Shown here in pieces: positions 12,492 to 22,520 of a stretch of 64,000 nucleotides of DNA. The notes below the pieces were generated by a model. It did no database searches and had not been told where the DNA came from. It was given only the letters and a program-made list of their open reading frames with translations. Source of the DNA: Isoetes taiwanensis. Its lineage: Eukaryota; Streptophyta; Lycopodiopsida; Isoetales; Isoetaceae. The stretch spans positions 7,491,358 to 7,555,357 of the forward strand of contig JAJEKV010000052.1 of the NCBI GenBank assembly GCA_021234155.1, written 5' to 3'. Both the position numbers and the translations under genes were made by a program. The stretch's first letter is position 1. Each line of letters starts with the position of its first letter.

Positions 12492-12640
12492 ATAGGGTGT
12501 CACAGAGGTCTTGCAACCGTCGAAAATTCATGACAAAAAATTAGCGTGTCAGAGAAGTCTTGCAACCCTCGAAAATTCATGACAAAATATTAGGGCGCCA
12601 CAGAGATCTTGCAACACTAGAAAATTCATGACCAAAAGCT
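12492..12640. repeat. Three-copy tandem repeat, 49-bp period
   Basis: The core GTCTTGCAAC...CGAAAATTCATGAC recurs starting near 12508, 12557 and 12606, a constant period of 49 bp with a few substitutions. It is a short minisatellite with no coding capacity. Confidence 0.8.
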
Positions 12641-13142
12641 ATTGACAACGATGTTTAAAGGCATACTTAATGAAAGCAAGCTTCAGCACAAATCCACATT
12701 ACCTCTGCATATTATGCCAATCAATATTTCATAGACGTATCCTTATATCAAAAAGCACATATTCTCAATGATCAATCACAAAAGATGAGAAAATCATCTT
12801 AGTAAACATTTGTTATACAATACATTGTTATACAACTCAGGATATACTTTTTAATTTAGTGACATATAGATTAAAAAAAAAAACAATTGAAGATGCATTG
12901 GACATGGTCGAAAATGGTAGAGTTGGCATCTAGTTGGATGTTGATATTTGATGTGATGAGTGACCTATGTGAGCTTCTTCTACATTTTTAACCACTCTTT
13001 AGGAAACTTTTCTAAAATGATAATCATGGGAGGAGAAACCTTGGTCATATAAATCCATTGCCTATCCTTCTTCCCAACCGTGCAGTTCTGATAGTTTTTT
13101 TTATAAATATTTAAATCCTATACAAGGGCTTTCTTCTGATAG
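12641..13142. other. Spacer with partial copy of repeat start
   Basis: Nothing coding. At 13088-13130 there is a partial extra copy of the first 40 or so bases of the 0.9 kb segment that begins properly at about 13143, so the left end of that segment was locally duplicated. Confidence 0.5.
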
Positions 13143-14034
13143 TTTTTTTTTTTAATTACAATACCATAAATATTTAAAATCCTATACAAGGGCTTTCTAA
13201 AGGTACAAGGGCGTCTGTGGAGGGAGCTTCCGTGGGGGTACTGTTAAGGTTGCAGCTGCGTCTTCTCTTGCTGGGGGATGAAGTTGCAATCTCACAGGTG
13301 CCTTTTGAAACCCATATTGCATGCCATAAACTTTAAGGATTTATGATCGGTCGCTAATTGATTGATCGGAAATATATTATATGCCTTCGTCTGGCTCTGT
13401 TTACTCTCTCTTAGTTTTAACCATCAGTGTTCATCCACGTCTGTCTTTAGTCTTGCCAAACAAATAAACTGAATTGTTGTAAGACTATCAATGTTGATAC
13501 ATGTCACCTTAGCAAGTTTTTGCAGGGTCAATACTGCTGTCAATCACAATATTTACAAGATTTATACAACTGGTTAACATGTACATTCATACATATGTCT
13601 TCGTCTGGTTCTGGGTTTTATATTATTTTATCCGCATGTCTTGCATTTCTGTTCGTCTATGTTGTAGGCGATTAAGATGAATTGAAAAATCAAAATAGTT
13701 GCATAAACAAGCTTTTCTATTTCTAAAGTTCCAATATAATTTTGTAAAATATAGCTTTCTATAAAGTCAATTACTTGTTCCTCATGTTATTGCAAGGATC
13801 AGGCTCGGGTCATAATTTGTTCGATCATATCTCCTATAGCATCCTTTGAAATTCCAGGTGGCAAAATAGCAACTCCTAATGACAGCTTTATATGTTAGAT
13901 CCATTTCCTTTTTGTTTTTTTTTTTAAAGAAAGTGTTACTTTCTATTCTAATGATCTCCTTGCCTATAGCATCCTTTGAAATTCCAGGAATAGCAACTCC
14001 TATTGATCGCTTTATTCATTTCCTTTTTGTTTTT
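13143..14034. repeat. 0.9 kb duplicated segment, copy 2
   Basis: Direct repeat of 3188-4107. Its right end (14012-14034) supplies the last codons and the TAA stop of the Roc-COR gene read on the minus strand. Homology to copy 1 ends at about 14034 inside that gene. The simplest reading is that the segment is the 3' flank of the Roc-COR gene and copy 1 is a duplicate of that flank. Confidence 0.8.
13202..13297 (+). CDS. Candidate conserved exon of unknown gene (copy 2)
   Basis: Paralogue of the candidate exon at 3252-3353. It is 32 codons, open in the same frame, with a 6-bp in-frame deletion and a few substitutions (Ala to Ser, Ile to Val and at least one silent). It ends at CAG/GTGCC like its partner. 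Function unknown. Confidence 0.25.
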
Positions 14035-17000
14035 TCGAAGAACGTGTTACCACGTTCTCTGTGCAAATTACATTATATTTGCAATAGTTGCAAACCCAGA
14101 CAAATCGACTTCCATGGATAGAGCGATGCAATCCAAAATCTCCTTCAATGTTTACATTCTTTCCTTCATAGACTATATCATATAAATCTCTAAGGATATG
14201 CGGCTGAACTTGCTGCAAATTATCTCGCAAGTTATTGTCCCCAGATACCCATTCCATGACATCTTTCCAGCTTCGAGTACTATGCCAAGAAGTTGGAGCA
14301 AAACCATCAAATTGAGAAAGATCCAAGGAGTAAAGACTTGATGCAACTTTGATAACACACCAGACAACACGGACTGTACTTGCCAATGCAGGAGCTATTT
14401 TGCAAAACCATTCAGGCTGAATAGTTACTTTCACTCCCGTTTGGCCTTTAACTATATGGGGTGGCATCGTCCCTTCACATAGAGCATGAAAAATAGCAGA
14501 TTTGGTACCTGGCAACATTGCGAATTTCCAGCACTCTTCTGATGTGAAGTATGGAAATCTAGGATAGGTTCCGTCCAATGATTGCAGTGCTATGTTAGAA
14601 GAATGGGAGATTGTTTTCTCTGCACTTATACGAATAGCTTTTCCTAAATTTGAAAATTGGTGCTCCAGATTTGCAAAATGCTGTTTCATTGTCTTGTTCA
14701 AACTGTTGACTCTTGCATCTAGTTCATGTTTCAGATAGCTGGTCTGCTCTTCAAACAGTCCTGGCATTCCGCGCTTGTTGTACACTTCATTAAAATCAGG
14801 AAATGAAATGCTCCCAGAAGCAGTAGAGTCAACTCCTTCTATCTCAATTTCAAGTCTTATGCTTTCTAGGTTTTCCAACACTTTTTGCTCATGGTGAATA
14901 ATCTCTGAGGGAAGTAGAAGGTCTATAACTGGTGTATTATGGCCATCCTTCCATCCATATAGAGACCTAAGACCTTTCTCTTTTATGATCTCTTCAATCA
15001 AGAAGAATGATTCTACGCAATCACTGTAATTTGTGGTAGCTAATGTTTCAACTGCTTTAGGATCAATAACCTTCTCTTCCAAATTCAGGTTAGGGCACCC
15101 TAATTTGCCATGGCAGGTATTGAAAATTTCATCTCGGATGTTCAAAAACAATTTCTCTGCTTCATGATCTTGAACTTGTTTGGGGGCATTAATCATCAGT
15201 TCAATCCATTCACGATCTGTCCAAGCATCATTTGCACCTCCAAATTTAAGCACTGCACTAATCCCGTGAATTTGGAACTTGATCCAGCCATCACCAACAT
15301 CATAACTATGTCGGTCGCACATATCGCCATGCATGGTCCATTTAGAGTGCCGGTTTTCTAGTTGAACTTGCAGCATTGAGAATAACCCTGACGGAAGCAG
15401 TGTTATCTTTCGATCTGTACATACATATCTCCTTCCCCAAAATTTGTGTTCTTCTTGAGAATCTGCACCCCAATGGGGGCATGGATTAGTCAATAGAGTG
15501 GGTATAATGAGATGCTTTGGTGGCTCGGACCAATTTCTTGACCAACTTTCATCCTTTGGAAGCAATACACCCATTTGATTAAGGCATTGCAGTATGCTGG
15601 CAATGAATCCATGGTCGTCACTTGGCCATATGCTTAGAAGTGCAATTTTAACGTCTTCAATATGCTGAAACCATGGCTCTTGGAGTCTACAATTGCCTTG
15701 TATTCGCCTCTCTCTTTCTTGTAAATTTTTGTTGTTGATAAACAGTCGTATTACATCTTGGTTGAACCATTCCACATTAAGAATCACAATCTCCTCTCTA
15801 TCAAAGTACACAACCTCCCCCATGTCATGAAGATGTAAAAGTGCATCTTTAATGATCTCCTCTTCAACATTTGCCTGAAAGAATTGTCTAAACTCTTTAA
15901 CCAAGTCATAGTCCATCATTAAGGGGATCTTTTGACGTTGAACAAATTGTATCAACTTACTGCAGAGTTTAGGTACCCTCCTGCCTTCGAGCAATTCCTG
16001 CACTATAGATGCTATACGCTGCTTTGCAAATATCAATTGCCCAGGTTTTGTTGCAACAAAACCGAGGATATTTTCATCGTCAGCTCCAAAATCCAATACT
16101 TCCATGTATTCTTTCCTGATATCTTGGGTCCTTATTTTTGCAATGCTGAACATTTCAGACTCAGTCCACAAACCATGTTCCGGGAAAAAGTTCAAAGCAA
16201 TCATTACCTTAGGTTTTATTGTAGGCGAGGCTCTATGAGAAACAATGAAACGCAACCAGTAGCGTAAGCACTTTTCAATTTCCCTTTGTTCCTCTGCTTT
16301 ACAAATGATTAAAAAGGCATCTTTATCACTGCCCCTGACAAAGTAATGGTGAAATGCATGATATTCATACTGACCAGCTATATCATAAATGATAACTTTC
16401 TTATCCCCAAAGGCAAGACTGCTCATGTTTATTCCCTCTGTGGAGAGAGGTGGTTTTAGAATTTCAAACAATCGGAAATCAAGATTTCTTAGCTTTTTTG
16501 CATGTAGATTCTTCTGGAAAGTGGTTTTTCCAACTCCATTGTGCCCACATATGAATAGTTTCGTGGCAGATGGCCTGACTACTTCTTCATGGACCAGCTT
16601 TTGAAGTCTCTTGTTACGCATAAGGATGGAATGACATTTGAGCTCCAGTTCTCTGGACATACCATTTGCTCTAAAAACCTCAATTGAACAGTTGTAGTTT
16701 GATGCAATTGCATCTAAGAGAGATTTGTGGAGATGGTGGTCTGCATCAACAATGTCCAATTCAACAAATCTACACTTGTCACTTAGGAGAGCCTCAAATA
16801 ATGCCTGTAAGCTTGCAAGAGTTATAGGTGCTTCTTCCTGGTGATATAGACATTTCAATTGCAGGCATCTCATTTTGCAATTGGAACTTTGCAGTACATC
16901 AAGCCATGAAAGAGGCTGAGATTCTGGTATGGCATTGCAACTTAACGTTTCTAAGTGATTCAAGAGATTGCGGAGCATATCAAGTATTTCCATGGAATAA

Positions 17001-17581
17001 ATTACCTTATGCATTCCGATGTTGAGGTGTTTCACACTTGATCTGGGGAGAGCTTCAATAACCTTGCAAGTTCCTTCTGCAGTCATTACATTATGACCAT
17101 AGAGACCCAAACTCCAGAGAGGGCAGGATGGAGTTTTCAGGGCAGCACATAAATGCTCAGCCCCCTTGTCTCCAATTGGGTTGAAGGCAAGTTCCACAAC
17201 ATGCAAGTTGCACCTCCCATTTTGGAGGACCTCACTCAAATCCTTTATGCCAGCTTCGCTTATCAAATTATGTCCAAGATCTAGGATCTGCAAAGTGCAA
17301 TGACCTGTTTGGAGGGCTGCAGCAAGCTCATGCATTTCTCGATTTCCAAGAGCACATCCATCCAGATCTAGTTCCATTACTTTACATCCAGGGTGCTTCA
17401 AGGCATTTGCCAAGATCTCCATCCTGCGGGCCAAGATAAGGGATCCTGTCAATTGCAAAGTATGTATTCTGCCCACTGTGAGATACTCACTCATTGTAAA
17501 TATCTCTACTTCTTTCCAATCGTTCAGCTGCAAAAAGACACGTTCTCTTACTTTCTCTTCCTCGGAGCAAGTTGCTGACAT
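14012..17581 (-). CDS. LRR-Roc-COR (ROCO) protein
   Basis: Intronless frame of 1189 residues, the only long intact host gene in the window. Residues about 40-300 are leucine-rich repeats of the NLRC/RNase-inhibitor kind (for example L-Q-I-L-D-L-G-H-N-L-I-S-E-A-G). A Roc GTPase follows, with P-loop GHNGVGKT at 346-353 and switch II DIAGQ at 400-404. The usual guanine-specificity NKxD is not obvious; A-L-N-F-F-P-E stands near 462-468. A COR-like region with A-L-L-H-L-H-D-M-G-E-V-V-Y-F follows at about 560-640, then a long C-terminal region ending in a C-N-Y-C pair. ROCO proteins are GTP-regulated dimers; plant TORNADO1 is an LRR-ROCO acting in cell patterning, but I cannot claim orthology. The kinase of LRRK2-type proteins is absent. 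The ATG at 17581 is the first in frame and is followed by an acidic N-terminus. The last few codons lie in a repeated segment, so the native C-terminus may have been altered. Confidence 0.9.
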   Translation of the reverse strand: MSATCSEEEKVRERVFLQLNDWKEVEIFTMSEYLTVGRIHTLQLTGSLILARRMEILANALKHPGCKVMELDLDGCALGNREMHELAAALQTGHCTLQILDLGHNLISEAGIKDLSEVLQNGRCNLHVVELAFNPIGDKGAEHLCAALKTPSCPLWSLGLYGHNVMTAEGTCKVIEALPRSSVKHLNIGMHKVIYSMEILDMLRNLLNHLETLSCNAIPESQPLSWLDVLQSSNCKMRCLQLKCLYHQEEAPITLASLQALFEALLSDKCRFVELDIVDADHHLHKSLLDAIASNYNCSIEVFRANGMSRELELKCHSILMRNKRLQKLVHEEVVRPSATKLFICGHNGVGKTTFQKNLHAKKLRNLDFRLFEILKPPLSTEGINMSSLAFGDKKVIIYDIAGQYEYHAFHHYFVRGSDKDAFLIICKAEEQREIEKCLRYWLRFIVSHRASPTIKPKVMIALNFFPEHGLWTESEMFSIAKIRTQDIRKEYMEVLDFGADDENILGFVATKPGQLIFAKQRIASIVQELLEGRRVPKLCSKLIQFVQRQKIPLMMDYDLVKEFRQFFQANVEEEIIKDALLHLHDMGEVVYFDREEIVILNVEWFNQDVIRLFINNKNLQERERRIQGNCRLQEPWFQHIEDVKIALLSIWPSDDHGFIASILQCLNQMGVLLPKDESWSRNWSEPPKHLIIPTLLTNPCPHWGADSQEEHKFWGRRYVCTDRKITLLPSGLFSMLQVQLENRHSKWTMHGDMCDRHSYDVGDGWIKFQIHGISAVLKFGGANDAWTDREWIELMINAPKQVQDHEAEKLFLNIRDEIFNTCHGKLGCPNLNLEEKVIDPKAVETLATTNYSDCVESFFLIEEIIKEKGLRSLYGWKDGHNTPVIDLLLPSEIIHHEQKVLENLESIRLEIEIEGVDSTASGSISFPDFNEVYNKRGMPGLFEEQTSYLKHELDARVNSLNKTMKQHFANLEHQFSNLGKAIRISAEKTISHSSNIALQSLDGTYPRFPYFTSEECWKFAMLPGTKSAIFHALCEGTMPPHIVKGQTGVKVTIQPEWFCKIAPALASTVRVVWCVIKVASSLYSLDLSQFDGFAPTSWHSTRSWKDVMEWVSGDNNLRDNLQQVQPHILRDLYDIVYEGKNVNIEGDFGLHRSIHGSRFVWVCNYCKYNVICTENVVTRSSKKQKGNE

Positions 17582-17935
17582 AAATTGCTTAGCAGTGTGT
17601 GTGATCTTATTTTTCTTGGTACTGTTTCTTTCTGTGCCTAATTTCCTCCATCCAAACTGCAGGGGACTTTCAATCTCTTTCTACTGTGGACGGCTTCCAT
17701 GAGACTTCGTCATGTACTTACTTTCTACTGGAATATTGGACATGATGCACTCGTCCTTTCAAGTTCTTTATTTTTTTGGACATGATGCAGTATAATGTCA
17801 GCTGGAGATGTAACTATGACATAAAAAACTCTGAAGAAGATTTGATGCAACATTCTTGCCATTTTTAACTTATTTTCAATCGGTTGGGTCCCAACTTTGC
17901 CGCTGGCCATTTTCTTTGTATCCCTCTTTCATAAT

Positions 17936-17936
<1 letters not shown>

Positions 17937-17993
<57 letters not shown>
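17937..17993. repeat. 57-base T tract
   Basis: An uninterrupted run of 57 T. It may be the poly(A) tail of a retroposed sequence on the minus strand, but I could not find a matching target-site duplication. Confidence 0.8.
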
Positions 17994-18716
17994 CAAAATG
18001 CCCTTAATGTTTCTAGAATTATCAAAATGCCCTCGATCAACTTAAATATGGTATATTGAAACAATGTACAACTTTTTGTATTAACCAAAATACCCCTCGA
18101 ACTTCTACGTTGAAAAATATGTCGGTGGAGAGAGAAAACTTCATTGGCCATTTCAACGTCTCCAAGTTGGTTTTTGATTGCCCGACAGCAACAAGAGCAA
18201 CTTCTCATCTCTCTCGGTAATCCTCCAAAGTGCCAAATTCGTTCTAATTATGAGGATGGGGAAGAGAAAAGAGTGTTGCATTGTAAATATGTCTTCAAGC
18301 TGGACATAACAGATGCACATGTAGGAATGCAATATAACTTGTATACTTTTGCAATTTGTTCGAATGTAATTCGTTAGAGACAAAAGATGTCTTGAATAGA
18401 AATGCTTTATCAGGTTTATAGGAGCCCTTCCCTTACAATATGTAAGGGTATTTTTCCTTACAATATGTAAGGGCATTTTTGGTAAATACAAAATTTATAG
18501 AGGCATGTCAAATATTCTAGGGCATAAGAGCAAATACAAAAAACTATACGGGCATTTTGACATTAATTTTGTAGTTAAATTGCATGTGGATAAACTATAA
18601 GGGCATTTTGACATTAATTTTGTAGTTGAATCGTATTTGGGTTGACATTAATTCTAGAAATATTAAGGTTATTTTGGGAAAAAGGCCAAATTGTAGGGGT
18701 ATTTTAGTAATTTTCC
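17994..18716. repeat. Region with inverted AAAATGCCC / GGGCATTTT motif arrays
   Basis: AAAATGCCC or AAAATACCC occurs near 17995, 18024 and 18087 in the left part. The complementary GGGCATTTT or GGGTATTTT occurs near 18446, 18471, 18550, 18601 and 18696 in the right part. Motifs in opposite orientation toward each end are typical of subterminal repeats of non-autonomous DNA transposons. A 27-bp stretch around GGGCATTTTGACATTAATTT is also directly repeated at 18550 and 18601. No coding sequence is supported. Confidence 0.55.
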
Positions 18717-18750
18717 CTTTTTTGGGTTGCCCCTAGGGGGGCAAACCCTC
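18717..18750. repeat. Palindromic GGGTTGCCC repeat, copy 2
   Basis: GGGTTGCCCC then CTAGGGGGG then GCAAACCCTC, followed by TATGTGGGTATGTGGGCATA. The same order (hairpin, then TATGTGGG) is found at 22014 and in diverged form at 22362, so the repeat unit extends beyond the hairpin. Confidence 0.7.
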
Positions 18751-18901
18751 CTTTATGTGGGTATGTGGGCATATTCAAGTATATGTTGGCATATACCTAG
18801 CATATGCTGATGACTGCTAAAAACTGGCTGCTGCCTGTAAATGTCGGTCATCCAGCCCCATTATCAGCCTGCTACACAAACGCTATCCGCCGGACTTGGC
18901 T

Positions 18902-19592
18902 ATGGCTTCTGCACCTCGGATTCTGCCCTCCCTTCCGCGCCTTCCGTCAGGGTTCTGGCGATTCTCATCTTTATGTTGCCTTCTGAACGTTTACAGAGGA
19001 GAAACAATGTTAGCTCCTTTCAAGGCATTGTTTTCAAATTTTTATGCCAAGGAAACTTTGGCTACCAGGGAGGAGTTGCAACCGTTTATGAACTTCTGTT
19101 CTAAAATAACAGCTATAGATCATATTGTTGTGATGAAAGTAACGTTTTTGTCACTAACAATATTGGCAATATGGCACATATGTTGGCAGGTCGCAGGTAA
19201 TTCTCCTTCTTTTCTATTATTTCTTGCAATATAAAAACAACTGTCACGGTTCTCTGGGCACAAACAAATAATACGCCTAAATCTAATGATACTTTGCTCA
19301 CTGTTTCTTTCTAGACAGGGAATAAGTTGGAGCCAGTCTGCACTTAAAGTTAAGGCGTTTGACAAAGGATTTATGGGTGAACCGAATGAAGTGAAGCCAG
19401 GAGGAGGTGAGTTCCATAAGAGCCCTGTTGGCTTGTTCTGTCAAAAGCAAATAGCCGCTTAGTCTAGCATATGAAGATGGTGGTCTTCATGCAGCATATG
19501 AAGAGCATGCCCCATATGAAAAGCATGCCCCGGAACAAGCTTCTGTGAAGATGCCAGTAGCAGCTATAGAGGCAGATGAGTTCCAAGTTTCT
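18902..19592 (+). CDS. Possible small spliced gene, unrecognised
   Basis: An ATG at 18902 opens an Arg/Ser/Leu-rich N-terminus (M-A-S-A-P-R-I-L-P-S-L-P-R-L) that could be an organelle transit peptide. It runs into a hydrophobic stretch and a donor at about 19191 (CAG/GTCGCAG). A second stretch, from an acceptor near 19315 to GGAGGAG/GTGAGT near 19406, reads G-I-S-W-S-Q-S-A-L-K-V-K-A-F-D-K-G-F-M-G. A third, 19461-19592 ending at TCTA/GTAAGT, contains a short E-H-A-P-Y-E-K-H-A-P repeat. Exons 1 and 2 join in frame; exon 3 does not with the sites I can see. So the model is incomplete, or the gene is damaged. No family was recognised. Confidence 0.25.
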
Positions 19593-19879
19593 AGTAAGTA
19601 TATGCCAATGAGTTTTTCTATGTTGTCCTGGCTTATCCATTTTCACATTTCAATTTGTCTCTCAGATTGCAAGTCTAAATTTTGCTGAAGGTAGAAGGAC
19701 AACATCGGCCAGGTATGTTGGTATACAGAGCAACTTCTTTTGCCCCCTTCCTTTAGTTGTTCCTGTTTCCATATAATTTAAGGCTATCTGTAGGAAGCTG
19801 AAGAAGGTTTGCAAAGAGAAACGAATGCCAGAAATATATGATATCGTTGAGCAACGACTAGTTGTACACAAGAGCAATG

Positions 19880-21692
19880 CACATTACTTTCCCCAGGATT
19901 GTAGCAGAAAGAGAGATCTTAAACTTGCTTGGCACCTGCATACTTTGAAGATGCAAATTGGCGTTGCCAGTTGCTGTGAGCAGCTCATTTGGCTATTGAC
20001 AACTTGCAGATGCCTAGCCGAAGCAAACCAAGTGCTAGATAACGCACTTGAAGTGAATGTTCTATCATTGGGTGCTCTAATTTCAGCGCATGGCAACTGG
20101 GTGGAGGCCCAACTGCTCTTGATCCGCATAACACAAATTGCTACAATTAGGTATGAAGTGTGATAGATCTATTTATATTGCTGCCATTAAAGCATGCACA
20201 TTGATATTGGCCCTTGAACAGGGTAGACTGATCCATGTACGTATTATCAACAGCTCTCTTCCTTGTGATATGTTTTTGGGAACCAATTTGTTGGATATGT
20301 ATGCAAAATGTGGAATCTTAGAGGAGGCGTGCCATGTTTTTGATAACTTGCCGAATAGAGATGTAGTATCATGGACAGCTTTGATCATTGGATATACACA
20401 ACATGCTAAAAGCGAAATTGCTCTCCAATGTTTTGAAGAAATGCAGCATCAAGACATAGCACCAAATGCTGCATCATATTTGAGCATTCTGAAGGCATGT
20501 TCTAGCATTGGAGCATTCTTAAGGATGTGTCCAGAATGATGAAAACATTCTTGCTGTCCAAATTTTTGAAAGGATGCAGAACAATGGGGTAAAACCAAAT
20601 AGGGTTACATTCTTGGGTATTTTGAAAGCTTATGGAAACATTGGCGATATAGTCCATGGCAGGAGAATTCATGTGCAGATAATTGGTAATGACCTGCAGC
20701 TTGATATTGCTGTCCTGAACACCCTTGTTGACATGTATGCCAAGTGTATGGCATTGGACGAAGCACGCAAATTGTTTGACAAAATGGCAACCCGGGATGT
20801 GGTATCATGGGGTGCAATGCTTTGTGGTTATGCCCAGCATGATGGAGGAGATATTGTCTTAAAATCCTTTAACCAGATGCAGAATGAACGCATAAGACCT
20901 AACAAGGTCATATTTCTCAGTCTTTTGAAAGCATGTGGTAGAATAGGATCCCTGAAATGCATCAGCAGATTATTGTAAATGGGTTTAAGTTAGACATTGC
21001 AGTGGGGAATACCATTCTTGACGTGTGTGCTAAATTACTTTGATAAAATGCCAAATCTAGCCATAAAACCAAATAAAGTGACCTTGTGTATCTTGAAAGC
21101 ATTCTGTAATATTTGGGACATAAAACAAACAACGAAGATAGATGACCAGATCATCAAATCTAGGATGCTCATGGATGTAGCCCTTGGAAGCGCTTTGATT
21201 GATGCATATGCTATATGTGGGAGCTTAGAGCATGCGCACAAAGTTTTTGACAAACTGTCTGCACGAAATGTAGTGTCATGGAATGCCATTATTTCAGCAT
21301 TTCTGCAACACAATAGATCTGATGTCGTGCTAGAGTACTTTAAGAAGATGCAGGAGATTAACTTAGAACCAGATAAAGTCACATTTTTGGGCATTTTGAA
21401 AGCATGTAGTAACGATGGAGCTATTAATCAAGGCAGATACGTCCATAATAAGATCAGGCAAAGCGGTATAGAGCTAGATATAGTTGTAGTTAATGCCATA
21501 ACAGATATGTATTCAAAGTGTGGGAGCATGACGGAAGCATGCAAAGTCTTTAACAAACTACCAAACCGGGATGTAGTAACATGGGGCGCAATTATTGATG
21601 GGTATGGTCGGGTTGATAATGCAGCATTGGCTTTCCAGTACTTCTATGAGATGCAGCAAACATGTGTCTGTGAACGGTTCAGGATTATCTAA
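19880..21692 (+). pseudogene. PLS-type PPR gene, disrupted by deletions
   Basis: Three long frames (20138-20539, 20574-20978, 20997-21692) and an upstream piece from about 19890 form one PPR gene with missing parts. Repeats are well preserved: L-L-D-M-Y-A-K-C-G, A-C-H-V-F-D-N-L-P-N-R-D-V-V-S-W and V-T-F-L-G-I-L-K-A-C recur in the correct spacing. The breaks fall at similar places in the repeat: after a S-I-G-A stretch near 20520, and after G-R-I-G-S near 20950, where a short piece of the next repeat is lost and the frame changes. The last frame stops at 21692 within a repeat, without an E or DYW domain. It is much younger than the PPR remnant at the left edge. It is non-functional as a single protein unless the gaps are spliced, for which I see no good sites. 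Confidence 0.85.
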
Positions 21693-22010
21693 GAAGGACC
21701 ATTATGATTTTTGTGCAAATCTCCGATAATGGAGGTCAACTAATGGCTAGAACTAAGAATGTATAAAAAAAAGCTCGTGTGTAAATAAAGAACGAAGGGA
21801 TACTATCTATACCTATAGAGAAATTGATGTTTAGATCAGCACACTTCTCGCCGAACAAAACTTATGTGGATGAATATTTCAAGGTCCCCCCTTGAAAAGA
21901 AGGGGCAACAAGCTCTAAGGGCCTTACATAATTAAGAAGGAGGCAAGAACCTTTAAAATAACATGATGTAAGGGTCGTAAATAATTGTGTATTGTGCTAG
22001 ATGCACGCAA
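21693..22010. other. Downstream flank of the PPR pseudogene
   Basis: Nothing recognisable. The sequence is unlike a PPR C-terminus, so the gene end is lost. Confidence 0.4.
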
Positions 22011-22045
22011 TTTTTGGGTTGCCCCTAGGGGGGCAAACCCTCGTT
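22011..22045. repeat. Palindromic GGGTTGCCC repeat, copy 3
   Basis: Nearly identical to the copy at 18717, including the CTAGGGGGG centre and the following TATGTGGGTATGTGGGCA. Confidence 0.7.
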
Positions 22046-22357
22046 TATGTGGGTATGTGGGCAATTTCAAATTTAAAAAACAAAAATAGCAATAAAAAAT
22101 CGAATTCCTTGAATCTTGGAGAACCGGGCTACAGTGCGTGCATGTGTTGAGCCCCGATAAAGAAAACTAAAACACCAACGATCATTCTTGCTTTTCGTCT
22201 TTCGATATGTTCAAGGTTTGAATAGAACCAATGGATTGTGTTTCTTTTTCCTATTTGCAACATTCAATTTGTGAGTTATTAGCGTATTTGAATGCCTTGA
22301 CTTATGAATTATGAATTGGGCATAGAAATAGCATTCCACTAATACGTTTGAGTCCAG

Positions 22358-22520
22358 TTTTTTGGGTTGCCCCTAAGGGGAAAACCCTCATCCATGTGGG
22401 TTTGTGGCATATTCCAAGTATATGTCAGTATATGCTCGAAAACATGACTTTGAAGTGTGATTTAAGCCATTTCACTCTCAGGTCACGGAGGGCAACCCTC
22501 CGTGCGCAGCACCTTGTTTA
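22358..22520. repeat. Palindromic repeat copy 4 plus second hairpin
   Basis: A diverged copy (GGGTTGCCCCTAAGGGG then AAAACCCTC) is followed by CATGTGGGTTTGTGGCATA. About 100 bases on, near 22485-22505, CACGGAGGG-CAA-CCCTCCGTG forms a perfect 9-bp stem with a 3-base loop. The two hairpins may mark the ends of one small element. Confidence 0.55.

Noticed and set aside
3188-14034. The 0.9 kb direct repeats as LTRs of a 10 kb retrotransposon
   Set aside because: No TG...CA ends, primer-binding site, polypurine tract or gag-pol between them; one copy ends inside the Roc-COR gene.
15110-17578. Plus-strand open frames opposite the Roc-COR gene
   Set aside because: Shadows of a long coding frame; no motifs.
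17937-17993. T tract as poly(A) of a minus-strand retroposed gene
   Set aside because: No target-site duplication and no recognisable coding sequence upstream on the minus strand; left as a simple repeat.
4108-22520. GGGTTGCCC palindromes as Helitron 3' ends
   Set aside because: No CTRR after the hairpin, no TC 5' end and no A/T insertion site could be shown.
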